Source: Streptomyces ficellus
Lineage (GTDB): Bacteria; Actinomycetota; Actinomycetes; Streptomycetales; Streptomycetaceae
DNA length: 64,000 bases
NCBI RefSeq assembly: GCF_009739905.1
Contig: NZ_CP034279.1
Location: 6,882,001-6,946,000, forward strand
Direction: 5' to 3'
The stretch's first letter is position 1. The number at the start of each line of letters is the position of its first letter. The notes beneath the pieces are model-generated. The model did not search any database. It saw only the letters and a list, made by a program, of their open reading frames with translations, and was not told the DNA's origin. The position numbers were made by a program, and so were the translations under genes. Positions 1 through 6,985 of this stretch are shown here, in pieces.

Positions 1-1041
1 ACCTGGGCGGACATCGACGCCGTCGTCATCGGCAAGGCCCCCGACTTCTTCGAGGGCGTGATGATGCCCGAGCTGTATCTGGCCGACGCCCTCGGCGCGG
101 TCGGCAAGCCGATGCTCCGCGTCCACACCGCGGGCTCGGTCGGCGGTTCCACCGCGCTCGTCGCGGCGAACCTCGTCGCCGCCCGGGTCCACTCCACCGT
201 GCTCACCCTCGCTTTCGAGAAACAGTCCGAGTCCAACGCCATGTGGGGCCTGTCGCTGCCCGTCCCCTTCCAGCAGCCGCTGCTCGCCGGAGCGGGCGGC
301 TTCTTCGCACCGCACGTGCGGGCCTACATGCGGCGCACCGGAGCCCCCGACACGATCGGCTCCCTCGTCGCGTACAAGGACCGGCGCAACGCGCTCAAGA
401 ACCCGTACGCACATCTCCACGAGCACGACATCACCCTGGAGAAGGTCCAGGCGTCCCCGATGCTCTGGGACCCCGTCCGCTACTCCGAGACCTGCCCGTC
501 CTCCGACGGCGCCTGCGCTCTCGTCCTCACCGACCGGGCCGGTGCGGCCCGCTCGCCGAGACCGGCCGCCTGGGTGCACGGAGGTGCCATGCGCAGTGAG
601 CCGACGATGTTCGCGGGCAAGGACTTCGTCTCGCCACGGGCGGGCCGGGACTGCGCGGCCGACGTCTACCGGCAGGCCGGGATCACCGACCCGCGCCGGG
701 AGATCGACGCGGTGGAGATGTACGTGCCGTTCTCCTGGTACGAGCCGATGTGGCTGGAGAACCTGGGCTTCGCCGCGGAGGGGGAGGGGTGGAAGCTCAC
801 CGAGTCGGGAGTCACCGAACTCGACGGCGACCTGCCCGTGAACCCCTCCGGCGGCGTCCTGTCCACGAACCCCATCGGCGCCTCCGGCATGATCCGTTTC
901 GCCGAGGCGGCACTCCAGGTCCGCGGGCAGGCCGGCGCCCACCAAGTGCCCGGAGCCCGCCGTGCTTTGGGCCACGCCTATGGGGGCGGGTCCCAGTTCT
1001 TCGCCATGTGGCTCGTGGGCACCGCACCACCGGCCACCTGA
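1..1041 (+). CDS. Thiolase-fold acetyl-CoA acetyltransferase-like protein (5' truncated by window)
   Basis: The reading frame is open from base 1, so the start lies upstream; the visible part covers the C-terminal two thirds of a thiolase-family protein. Recognisable landmarks are the GSVGGSTAL stretch where SCP2-type thiolases carry the nucleophile, NPSGG, NPIGASG and YGGGSQ near the end. Read against true thiolases, the nucleophilic Cys position is Ser, the GHPxGxSG histidine is Asn (TNPIGASG), and the distal Cys before GGG is Tyr. That pattern is known from thiolase-fold lipid-transfer and aldolase-like proteins (Ltp2 type), which usually act beside a DUF35 OB-fold partner. The substrate cannot be told. 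Ordinary biosynthetic thiolase activity is unlikely by inference. A 12-bp tandem repeat overlaps the stop codon. Confidence 0.85.
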   Translation, partial: TWADIDAVVIGKAPDFFEGVMMPELYLADALGAVGKPMLRVHTAGSVGGSTALVAANLVAARVHSTVLTLAFEKQSESNAMWGLSLPVPFQQPLLAGAGGFFAPHVRAYMRRTGAPDTIGSLVAYKDRRNALKNPYAHLHEHDITLEKVQASPMLWDPVRYSETCPSSDGACALVLTDRAGAARSPRPAAWVHGGAMRSEPTMFAGKDFVSPRAGRDCAADVYRQAGITDPRREIDAVEMYVPFSWYEPMWLENLGFAAEGEGWKLTESGVTELDGDLPVNPSGGVLSTNPIGASGMIRFAEAALQVRGQAGAHQVPGARRALGHAYGGGSQFFAMWLVGTAPPAT

Positions 1042-1058
1042 CCGGCCACCTGACCGGC
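1029..1058. repeat. 12-bp tandem repeat across the stop codon
   Basis: The unit ACCGGCCACCTG occurs twice in tandem followed by a half copy. The first copy ends the thiolase-like gene, so the repeat duplicates the TGA-containing tail. Confidence 0.8.
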
Positions 1059-1142
1059 GCCCGGACCGCGCGCCGCGCCCTGTCCGTGATCGGCCCTGAT
1101 GGCTAGTCTGAGCGCGGACGACGAACCGGGAGGAGCAGGCAC

Positions 1143-1385
1143 GTGGCGGAGACCATCACCACCCAGCAGCAGCTCGCAGGCTGGGCGAAGCCGGACCTCG
1201 ATCTGAGCAACGCGGACTGGCAGTCCGGCAGTCAGGGTGCGGGCGACGTCCAGATCGCCTTCGTCGAGGGCTTCATCGCGATGCGCAACGGCGGCCGTCC
1301 GGAAAGCCCGTCGTTGATCTTCACCCCCGCCGAGTGGCGCGCTTTCGTGGTCAACGCCAGGGAGGGGGAGTTCGACCTCACCTGA
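1143..1385 (+). CDS. DUF397 domain protein
   Basis: This 80-residue protein starts at GTG behind a GGGAGGAG site. It carries the DUF397 ending: a LIFTPAEWRAFV-type stretch followed by a short acidic tail (GEFDLT). DUF397 proteins are abundant in Streptomyces and often sit beside XRE-type regulators (BldB/WhiJ-related systems), but no such regulator is next to this one, so it looks like an orphan. The N-terminal half (ADWQSGSQG) is a diverged form of the usual WRKSSYSG-type start. Molecular function is unknown. Its end overlaps the 3' end of the convergent membrane-protein gene by 8 bases. Confidence 0.85.
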   Translation: MAETITTQQQLAGWAKPDLDLSNADWQSGSQGAGDVQIAFVEGFIAMRNGGRPESPSLIFTPAEWRAFVVNAREGEFDLT

Positions 1386-1953
1386 CGGTGACGTCCCGGT
1401 CCGCGCGCTTCCGGGCCCGTGCGTCCAGCACCGCGCACACGCCGCCCGGCAGTATCAGCAGGGCCGTGGCCCACAGCGGCAGGGTGAACAGTGGTTCGTC
1501 GCCGGCCAGCCGGTCGGCCACCAACGCGACCGGCAGGCCGACGGCGGCACCGACCAGCCAGCTCCTGCCCAGCCCCAGACTGCCCCGGCGCAGCTCCACC
1601 GTCACCGTGACGGCGGCGATCGCGGCGATCAGCGCGAGGCGGCCGGCGGTGACGGGCAGCTGAGTGGTCCGCCAGAGCAGGTGCGAGAACAGCATCAGCG
1701 TCCCCACCACACCCGGCAGTATGGCCGCCAGCCGCATCACCCTCCGGTGCAAAGGCTGTCGCGCCCGGGCCCAGGAGGCGGCGAACGCCTTGACGTCGTC
1801 GCCGACGACGTCCGCCGGCTTCCTTCCCGCCGCCGCGGCGTCCTCCAGGTGCGCGGCCAGCTCGGCGAGCATCTCCCGCACGGACGCGGCGTCGATGCCG
1901 CGGTACTCCCAGTTGGCCCGGCAGACCGCCAGTACCCGCTCATCGGTCATCAT
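1378..1953 (-). CDS. Membrane protein with HAAS-like N-terminus, partner of a PadR regulator
   Basis: The protein has 191 residues. The N-terminal ~70 residues are helical and soluble-looking, with the pattern of the HAAS/DUF1700-type domain (helical segment with LAELAAHLEDA). About four hydrophobic segments follow (roughly residues 75-95, 103-120, 133-146 and 155-175), then a basic tail. Its start (ATGATG) lies inside the last codons of the upstream padR gene, a 14-base overlap that implies translational coupling. Small HAAS-type membrane proteins are typically encoded right after PadR regulators, often in envelope-stress or transport loci. Precise role unknown. Confidence 0.8.
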   Translation of the reverse strand: MMTDERVLAVCRANWEYRGIDAASVREMLAELAAHLEDAAAAGRKPADVVGDDVKAFAASWARARQPLHRRVMRLAAILPGVVGTLMLFSHLLWRTTQLPVTAGRLALIAAIAAVTVTVELRRGSLGLGRSWLVGAAVGLPVALVADRLAGDEPLFTLPLWATALLILPGGVCAVLDARARKRADRDVTVR

Positions 1954-2329
1954 CTGATTCCCCCGTCTGGTCTTTCCGCTGGTCGTTCAGGACCCGGCCG
2001 ACCTGGGTGGTGAAACCCGCCCACACGGCACGGCCCCGGGTCAGCTCGTCCCGGCCGGCCGTGGTCAGCCGGTAGTACTTGCGCGGTGCCCCGCCGCTGG
2101 ACGACGGGGCCCGGTACGACTCGACGACCCCGGCCCGCTCCATCCGCGCGAGCAGGGGATAGATACTGCCCTCGCTGACGAGCTCCAGCCCGCTGTGGTC
2201 GAGCGCCTCCACGAACTCGTAGCCGTACCTGGGCCGTTCGGCGATCAACGACAGCAGGCACAGGTCGAGCACTCCGCGCAGAAGCTGGCTGCGCCGCTGG
2301 TCACCGGTCGCCGGCAGCTCCTTTGTCAT
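1940..2329 (-). CDS. PadR family transcriptional regulator
   Basis: This 129-residue protein has a PadR winged helix: LLRGVLDLCLLSLI, then YGYEFVEAL, the recognition-helix and wing region EGSIYPLLARMERAGVV, and a YRLTTAGRDEL end. I place the start at the ATG at 2329 (MTKELPATG); two upstream in-frame ATGs lie within a likely operator. It is the first gene of a two-gene operon with the overlapping membrane protein. PadR proteins usually repress their own operon, and a near-palindrome sits directly upstream. The effector is unknown. Confidence 0.9.
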   Translation of the reverse strand: MTKELPATGDQRRSQLLRGVLDLCLLSLIAERPRYGYEFVEALDHSGLELVSEGSIYPLLARMERAGVVESYRAPSSSGGAPRKYYRLTTAGRDELTRGRAVWAGFTTQVGRVLNDQRKDQTGESDDDR

Positions 2330-2336
2330 GCGACAC

Positions 2337-2357
2337 ATGATAGTCACGGATTGTCAT
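2337..2357. promoter_or_regulatory. Candidate PadR autoregulatory operator
   Basis: An imperfect inverted repeat with outer arms ATGATA and TGTCAT (5 of 6 pairs) spans 21 bp immediately upstream of the padR start. Location and symmetry fit a PadR box; function is inferred. Confidence 0.4.
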
Positions 2358-2445
2358 GCGGCGCAAGGCTGTGGTGGCGCAGAGTAATGCCGTCGGGTCG
2401 GCCGCCACCGCGCCCGACCGCGCCGGCCCGGCCTAGGGTGGGGGC

Positions 2446-2847
2446 ATGAGTGGAGAGCGTGATCTGTCCCGGCTGCTCGCCGGGATGCGGCCCGAGCTCA
2501 ACGCCGGGCACTTCGTCTTCGTGACCGTCGACGGGCCCGCCGTCCCACCCGGGCTGCACCCCGCCGTCACCGTCGCCGAATCGGAGGGCCTCACCCTCGT
2601 CGTGCCGCAGGAGGAGGCGGACGCCGCCTCGCTCCCGTACGACTACGTGGCCGGCTGGATCACCCTGCGCGTCCACTCGGCGCTCGGCGCCGTCGGGCTC
2701 ACGGCGGCCGTCTCGCGGGAACTCGCCGACGCCGGACTGAGCTGCAACGTCGTGGCCGGCTTCCACCACGACCACCTCTTCGTCGAGCACGACCGTGCGG
2801 GCGACGCCCTCACCGCCCTGCGCCGCCTGGCGGAACGCTCCGCCTGA
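2446..2847 (+). CDS. ACT domain-containing protein
   Basis: This 133-residue protein resembles the small stand-alone ACT proteins of actinobacteria and proteobacteria. An N-terminal strand pair (GHFVFVTVDG) is followed by a segment with ESEGLTLVVPQEEAD, then a beta-alpha-beta-beta-alpha ACT unit (ITLRVHSALGAVGLTAAVSRELADAGLSCN, HHDHLFVEHDRAGDALTAL). ACT domains bind amino acids or similar small ligands. There is no catalytic domain, so a sensing or regulatory role is inferred. It starts at ATG after a GGTGGGGG tract, divergent from the padR operon. Confidence 0.75.
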   Translation: MSGERDLSRLLAGMRPELNAGHFVFVTVDGPAVPPGLHPAVTVAESEGLTLVVPQEEADAASLPYDYVAGWITLRVHSALGAVGLTAAVSRELADAGLSCNVVAGFHHDHLFVEHDRAGDALTALRRLAERSA

Positions 2848-3041
2848 CCGGCATCCCGCCCGCGACCCGCGCCGGCCGCCGTGCCGGACATCGCCCGAAG
2901 CGGTGAATCACGGACGGCCCCGGGCCCGACGGCGGGTCGCGCCGGCGGCCGGTGACGCGGTCGCCGCGACCGTCGGCGCGGGGGCTCCGGCCGCGCGGGC
3001 CCGGGGGCCGGTACGGGGCCCCGGACACGTACCATGGCGGC

Positions 3042-3542
3042 ATGTCCTTCCTCCGCCGCCGCAGCGCCGCCACACCCGCGGGCCCGGACTTCGACGTCCT
3101 GGCCATGGACCCGGGGGACTGGCCCGGCAATCTCGGCGCCGGTCTCCTCCCCGCGCCCGACGGCTCCTGCCAGGGCGTGTTCCTGCGGTACGACCTGTTC
3201 GGCGGCCGTGGGCCCGCCATGATCATCGGCAACCTCCCCGAGGGCTCCCCGGCCCGGGAGCTCGCGGAGGGCCAGATCCCCTTCGAGGTCGCCCAGCTGC
3301 TCGCGGCGCTGGAGAACGACGAGCCGGTCGAGGTCGTCGAGACCGAGGACGTACCGGTGATGCAGGGCGACAACCTGCTCATCGTCCGCCGCCTCAAGCT
3401 CTCCGAGAGCCGGATCTCCTGCGTGCAGTTCGACCGCAGCGACAACGTGCTGGTCACCATCGCCAGCTGGGACCGCCCCATCACCGACGACCTGTACGCG
3501 CTGCTCAAGCCCCTGCCCGCGGAGCTGTTCCAGCAGGGCTGA
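3042..3542 (+). CDS. Conserved hypothetical protein (166 aa)
   Basis: I do not recognise a characterised family. The ATG at 3042 (MSFLRRRSA) is preferred because the upstream in-frame sequence is low-complexity and Arg/Pro-rich. The protein is soluble and acidic, with a basic N-terminal tip, a region with RYDLFGGRGPAMIIGNLP and a C-terminal part with FDRSDNVLVTIASWDRPITDDLY. It has no signal peptide or membrane segment. It is followed after 44 bases by the Hsp15-like S4 gene and may be co-transcribed with it. Codon use is typical of a real Streptomyces gene. Confidence 0.75.
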   Translation: MSFLRRRSAATPAGPDFDVLAMDPGDWPGNLGAGLLPAPDGSCQGVFLRYDLFGGRGPAMIIGNLPEGSPARELAEGQIPFEVAQLLAALENDEPVEVVETEDVPVMQGDNLLIVRRLKLSESRISCVQFDRSDNVLVTIASWDRPITDDLYALLKPLPAELFQQG

Positions 3543-3586
3543 CAGGGGCGGGCGCCGGGCCCGGCCGGAGGACTAGAGTCGGGACC

Positions 3587-3976
3587 ATGGCAGCACACGA
3601 AGGGAACCCGACCGCACGCGTCGACAGTTGGATCTGGGCCGTGCGCCTCACGAAGACCCGCTCCCAGGCGGCCTCCGCCTGCCGCGCGGGGCACGTACGC
3701 GTCAACGGCGACCGCGCCAAGCCCGCCCAGCCGGTGAAGGCGGGCGACGAGGTCCGGCTGTTCCACGCGGGCCGTGAGCGCATCGTCGAGGTGAAGCAGG
3801 TGCTCACCAAGCGCGTCGGCGCCCCCGTGGCCGCCGAGGCGTACGTCGACAACAGCCCGCCCCCGCCGCCCCGCGAACACGTCGCCCTGGCGGGCGTCCG
3901 CGACCGTGGCGCCGGGCGCCCCACCAAGCGGGAGCGCCGCGAACTGGACCAGCTCCGCGGCACGCGCCCGTCCTGA
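3587..3976 (+). CDS. S4-domain RNA-binding protein (Hsp15/RqcP-like)
   Basis: The protein has 129 residues. Residues ~9-70 form an S4 domain with the classic opening VDSWIWAVRLTKTRSQAASACRAGHVRVNG. A conserved tail follows (VGAPVAAEAYVDNSPPPPP ... GRPTKRERRELD) as in Hsp15 proteins. Family members bind rRNA or free 50S-nascent chain-tRNA complexes; the RqcP branch acts in ribosome-associated quality control and the E. coli form is heat-inducible. Which role applies here is not visible. The C-terminus is rich in Lys and Arg, consistent with RNA contact. It ends 20 bases from the convergent geosmin synthase gene. Confidence 0.9.
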   Translation: MAAHEGNPTARVDSWIWAVRLTKTRSQAASACRAGHVRVNGDRAKPAQPVKAGDEVRLFHAGRERIVEVKQVLTKRVGAPVAAEAYVDNSPPPPPREHVALAGVRDRGAGRPTKRERRELDQLRGTRPS

Positions 3977-3996
3977 CCCGAGGCGCCCGGCGGCGG

Positions 3997-6246
3997 CTAC
4001 GGCGTGAACGTCTCCGCCAGCCGGGCGGCCGAGGTCCCCAGCCCCGTCGGCCCCCCGCCCGGGAGCGGCCCCCCGCCCGGGAGCGGCACTCCACCCACCG
4101 GCGCCGCCTCACGTTCCGGCAGCCTGGCCGTACCGGCGCCCGAGTGGACGTCCTCGGCCCCGTAGCGGCGTACGTTGCGGTGCCAGTGGAGGATGCCGGC
4201 GAGCCAGTCCTCCATCTCCCGCACGTACGCGTCGAGCGCGGCCCGGCCTTCCTCACCGAGACCGAACCGCTCGCACAGCACCGGGAGTTCGTGCTCCTTC
4301 ACGAGCTCGAACTGGCGCAGCCGGCCACGCATGAGGTCGTCGACGATCCTCACACCCGTCGGGTAGTCGCAGTCGAAGAACTTCTGCACCACCAGCACCG
4401 CGTTGTGCACCTCGCCCTCGACCTCGATCTCCTTCTGGTACGAGAAGAGGTCGTTGACCATGGTGCCGTAGTCCATCACCGCGTTCTCCATGCTGCGCAC
4501 CGTCCCACTGCGCAGCAGCTCCCGCGGCAGGTCGTGGGTGTGGCGCAGCCGCGCGAGGCTCATCGTGAGGTCCGAGCCGAAGGTCAGCCGCCGCATCTCC
4601 ACGTAGTCCACGGGGTCGGGCACGCGGTGCTGCGCCTGGTTGTGCAGCTCCCACAGCCAGCTCTCCAGCATCACGTCCACCGCCCCGCGCAGGGTGGCCC
4701 GCGCCTCCGGGGGCATCGGCCCGGCGGTGCGTGCCCACAGGTCGGCGAGGGCCCGCTCCATCGGGCTGACCGCCCCGGCGGCCCCGGCCTCCGGGTCGTC
4801 CACGGGCATGCACGCCGTGAGCCGCTCGTTGCACAGCTTCGCCCCGGCGAGGTCGCGGGGGCGCCCGAAGACGATCGGGTAGTAGTCGTCGCCGTACGTG
4901 CCCCAGGTGAGCCACTCGGCACTGAGCTCCAGCTCCTCCGCGGTGGCGTCCGGGTCGAGTCCGGCGCCGCACAGGGCGAGGTCGAAACCCTCCATCAGCC
5001 GCTTGTCCCAGATGTCGTCGAGCAGCCCCATCCGGCCCGCCCACTCCAGGGACCGGGCCCGTGCCTCGTCCAGGTGGGGGCTTAGCGCGAGGCGGTAGGG
5101 GAGGTCGAAGTCCGGCAGCAGGGAGGGGCCGACGTGCTGGTGCGGCTCATGGCTCAGGCCGCGCGTTCGCGCGGCGGCGGGGCGGCCGAAGAGGGTCGTG
5201 ACGTCGAGCGCGGACGTGCCGAGCAGCCCGCTGAAGAGGGACGGTCCGGTCCTGGCGTTCTCGTTCATGTACCGGCTCGACCGCAGGTGCCACTCGTGGC
5301 CGCCGGACTGCCAGTCCTGGAGGCCCTTGGTGTACGCGGCGACCGCAGCGGTCTCCCCGGGGTCGAGGCCCTGGTCCAGGCACAGCTGGGGCACCTCGGT
5401 CAGCGCGGTGTTCTCGAACTGCTGCAACCGCGAGGTGAGCAGGTCGTTGACGGACTCGGCGGCCTCCTGCGTCGTACAGCCCAGGAACCTCTCCAGCACC
5501 AGGACGCCGTTACTGTTCTCGCCCTCGTCCTCGACCTCCCGCTGGTACGAGAAGAGGTCGTTGCGCAGGTGTACGGCGTCGGAGAACGCGTCCCGCAGGA
5601 CCCGCAGCGGCCGGGAGTCCGCCACCCTCTCCGGCACCTCGGCGCCCGCCGCGTACTCCACCAGCCCCGCCGACCAGGGCGCGCCGCCCACCTTGCGGCG
5701 CATCTCGATGTACTCGAGGGGGTTGGCGACGCGCCCCTCGTTGATGTTCGCCAGCTCCCACAGGGACTCGTTCAGCAGGTGCTCGGTCGCCCGGGCGAAC
5801 CGGGACCGCCACGCGGACGACATGCTCGGCACGGTCCGCTTCCACAGGTCGGCGAGGCCCGCCTCCACCGGGTTCACCGGCTCGGGCGTCTCCAGCGACT
5901 GGTCCATCGGCATGAACGCCGGCAACCGGTCCAGGTACGCCTTGCCACCGGCGAGGTCCTGGGTGCGTTTGAAGACCTCCAGGAAGTGGTCGTCGAAGAA
6001 GAACACCCACACGTACCAGTCGGTGACCAGGGACAGCGCGTCGGCGTCGCAGTCGGGGTGGGTGTACGCGCACAGCAGGGCGTAGTCGTGGGAGTCGAGG
6101 TCGTTCTCGTCCCAGACGCCCGACCCTTCCAGCATCCCCATCCGGCGGGCCCACTGCCTGGTGTGGGAACGCGCCGCCTCGACATGGGGATTGAGACGTG
6201 CCGGATACGGCATGTAGAAGTCCGGCAGGACGAAGGGCTGTGCCAT
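3997..6246 (-). CDS. geoA: Geosmin synthase (germacradienol/geosmin synthase)
   Basis: This 749-residue protein has two tandem terpene-synthase domains. The N-terminal domain has the Asp-rich motif DDHFLE at residues 85-90 and the NSE motif NDLFSYQREVEDEGE from residue 229, in the spacing expected for the germacradienol-forming half, which ionises farnesyl diphosphate with three Mg2+. The C-terminal domain has the degenerate acidic motif DDYYP and NDLFSYQKEIEVEGE, as in the half that converts germacradienol to geosmin by retro-Prins fragmentation. The start MAQPFVLPDFYMPYPARLNPH is the conserved family start. A Gly/Pro-rich repeat (PLPGGG twice) near the C-terminus is a variable linker. The enzyme makes the earthy odorant of sporulating Streptomyces. 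Confidence 0.97.
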   Translation of the reverse strand: MAQPFVLPDFYMPYPARLNPHVEAARSHTRQWARRMGMLEGSGVWDENDLDSHDYALLCAYTHPDCDADALSLVTDWYVWVFFFDDHFLEVFKRTQDLAGGKAYLDRLPAFMPMDQSLETPEPVNPVEAGLADLWKRTVPSMSSAWRSRFARATEHLLNESLWELANINEGRVANPLEYIEMRRKVGGAPWSAGLVEYAAGAEVPERVADSRPLRVLRDAFSDAVHLRNDLFSYQREVEDEGENSNGVLVLERFLGCTTQEAAESVNDLLTSRLQQFENTALTEVPQLCLDQGLDPGETAAVAAYTKGLQDWQSGGHEWHLRSSRYMNENARTGPSLFSGLLGTSALDVTTLFGRPAAARTRGLSHEPHQHVGPSLLPDFDLPYRLALSPHLDEARARSLEWAGRMGLLDDIWDKRLMEGFDLALCGAGLDPDATAEELELSAEWLTWGTYGDDYYPIVFGRPRDLAGAKLCNERLTACMPVDDPEAGAAGAVSPMERALADLWARTAGPMPPEARATLRGAVDVMLESWLWELHNQAQHRVPDPVDYVEMRRLTFGSDLTMSLARLRHTHDLPRELLRSGTVRSMENAVMDYGTMVNDLFSYQKEIEVEGEVHNAVLVVQKFFDCDYPTGVRIVDDLMRGRLRQFELVKEHELPVLCERFGLGEEGRAALDAYVREMEDWLAGILHWHRNVRRYGAEDVHSGAGTARLPEREAAPVGGVPLPGGGPLPGGGPTGLGTSAARLAETFTP

Positions 6247-6362
6247 GCGAGGGGGGCCTTCCGGTGGAGACGGGCATACCGCGCCACCCCCTACCCCTGC
6301 CCGACGAGCCCCACGCGGCGGGCCAGGTAAGTCATATGAACGCCACGAAGGTGTCCTTCGCG

Positions 6363-6830
6363 TCAGCTCCCCGCGCCCGATTCCTTCTTCTCCTCGGGGA
6401 ACACCGCGCCCCGGCGGGTGAACTCCGCCCGGAACCTCTCCCGGGGGAGGCCCCGGAACGTGAACGACCCGTCCCCCGCCCGGTCGCGCAGGAGTATCTG
6501 GTCGCACCCGCCGCAGTACTTGGTGTCCTTCTCGAACCGCTGCCGCGCCCGCTCGGCCCGCCGGTCCCCGGCCCGCACGGCGCCCCGCCTGCGAAGAGCG
6601 GCGAAGGCCAGCACCACACCGAGGAGCAGCGCGCTCCACACGACACCGCCGTCGAAGGCGATGAGGACGAACAGCACGGCCAGGCCCGCCAGCACCGTGG
6701 TGCTGTGATGGCGGCGCGGGTCCAGCTCCGCCGCGCCCAGCGGTCGGGGCAGTCCCACGAGGGGACCTCCCGGCTTCATGCCCTTCATGCGAAAGCAGAC
6801 GTCCATCTCCCCGTCCGGGCAGTCCGCCAC
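6363..6830 (-). CDS. Small membrane protein with a cytoplasmic CxxC motif
   Basis: I chose a GTG start at 6830 because AGGGGGAA lies five bases upstream; the ATG at 6806 is possible. The ~155-residue product has a short Cys-containing N-terminus, two adjacent hydrophobic segments (LAGLAVLFVLIAF and VVWSALLLGVVLAFAAL), then a basic, charged C-terminal domain with YCGGCDQILL that could bind a metal or be redox active. I do not recognise a named family. It is the gene upstream of geosmin synthase on the same strand, separated by 116 bases, but a functional link is unproven. Confidence 0.65.
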   Translation of the reverse strand: MADCPDGEMDVCFRMKGMKPGGPLVGLPRPLGAAELDPRRHHSTTVLAGLAVLFVLIAFDGGVVWSALLLGVVLAFAALRRRGAVRAGDRRAERARQRFEKDTKYCGGCDQILLRDRAGDGSFTFRGLPRERFRAEFTRRGAVFPEEKKESGAGS

Positions 6831-6985
6831 CGTTCCCCCTCGCGTCGAATGGGTGACACAGCTGCGTACACGTCCTGCCCGGGCCGGGAAGCTCATATGC
6901 CCGGCGGTGTGGCCTCATCCGGCCCCCGAGCCCCCACCGGCCCGCCCGCCACCCCCGTCACCACCGTCGCGGGCGGCGGCCGCCC

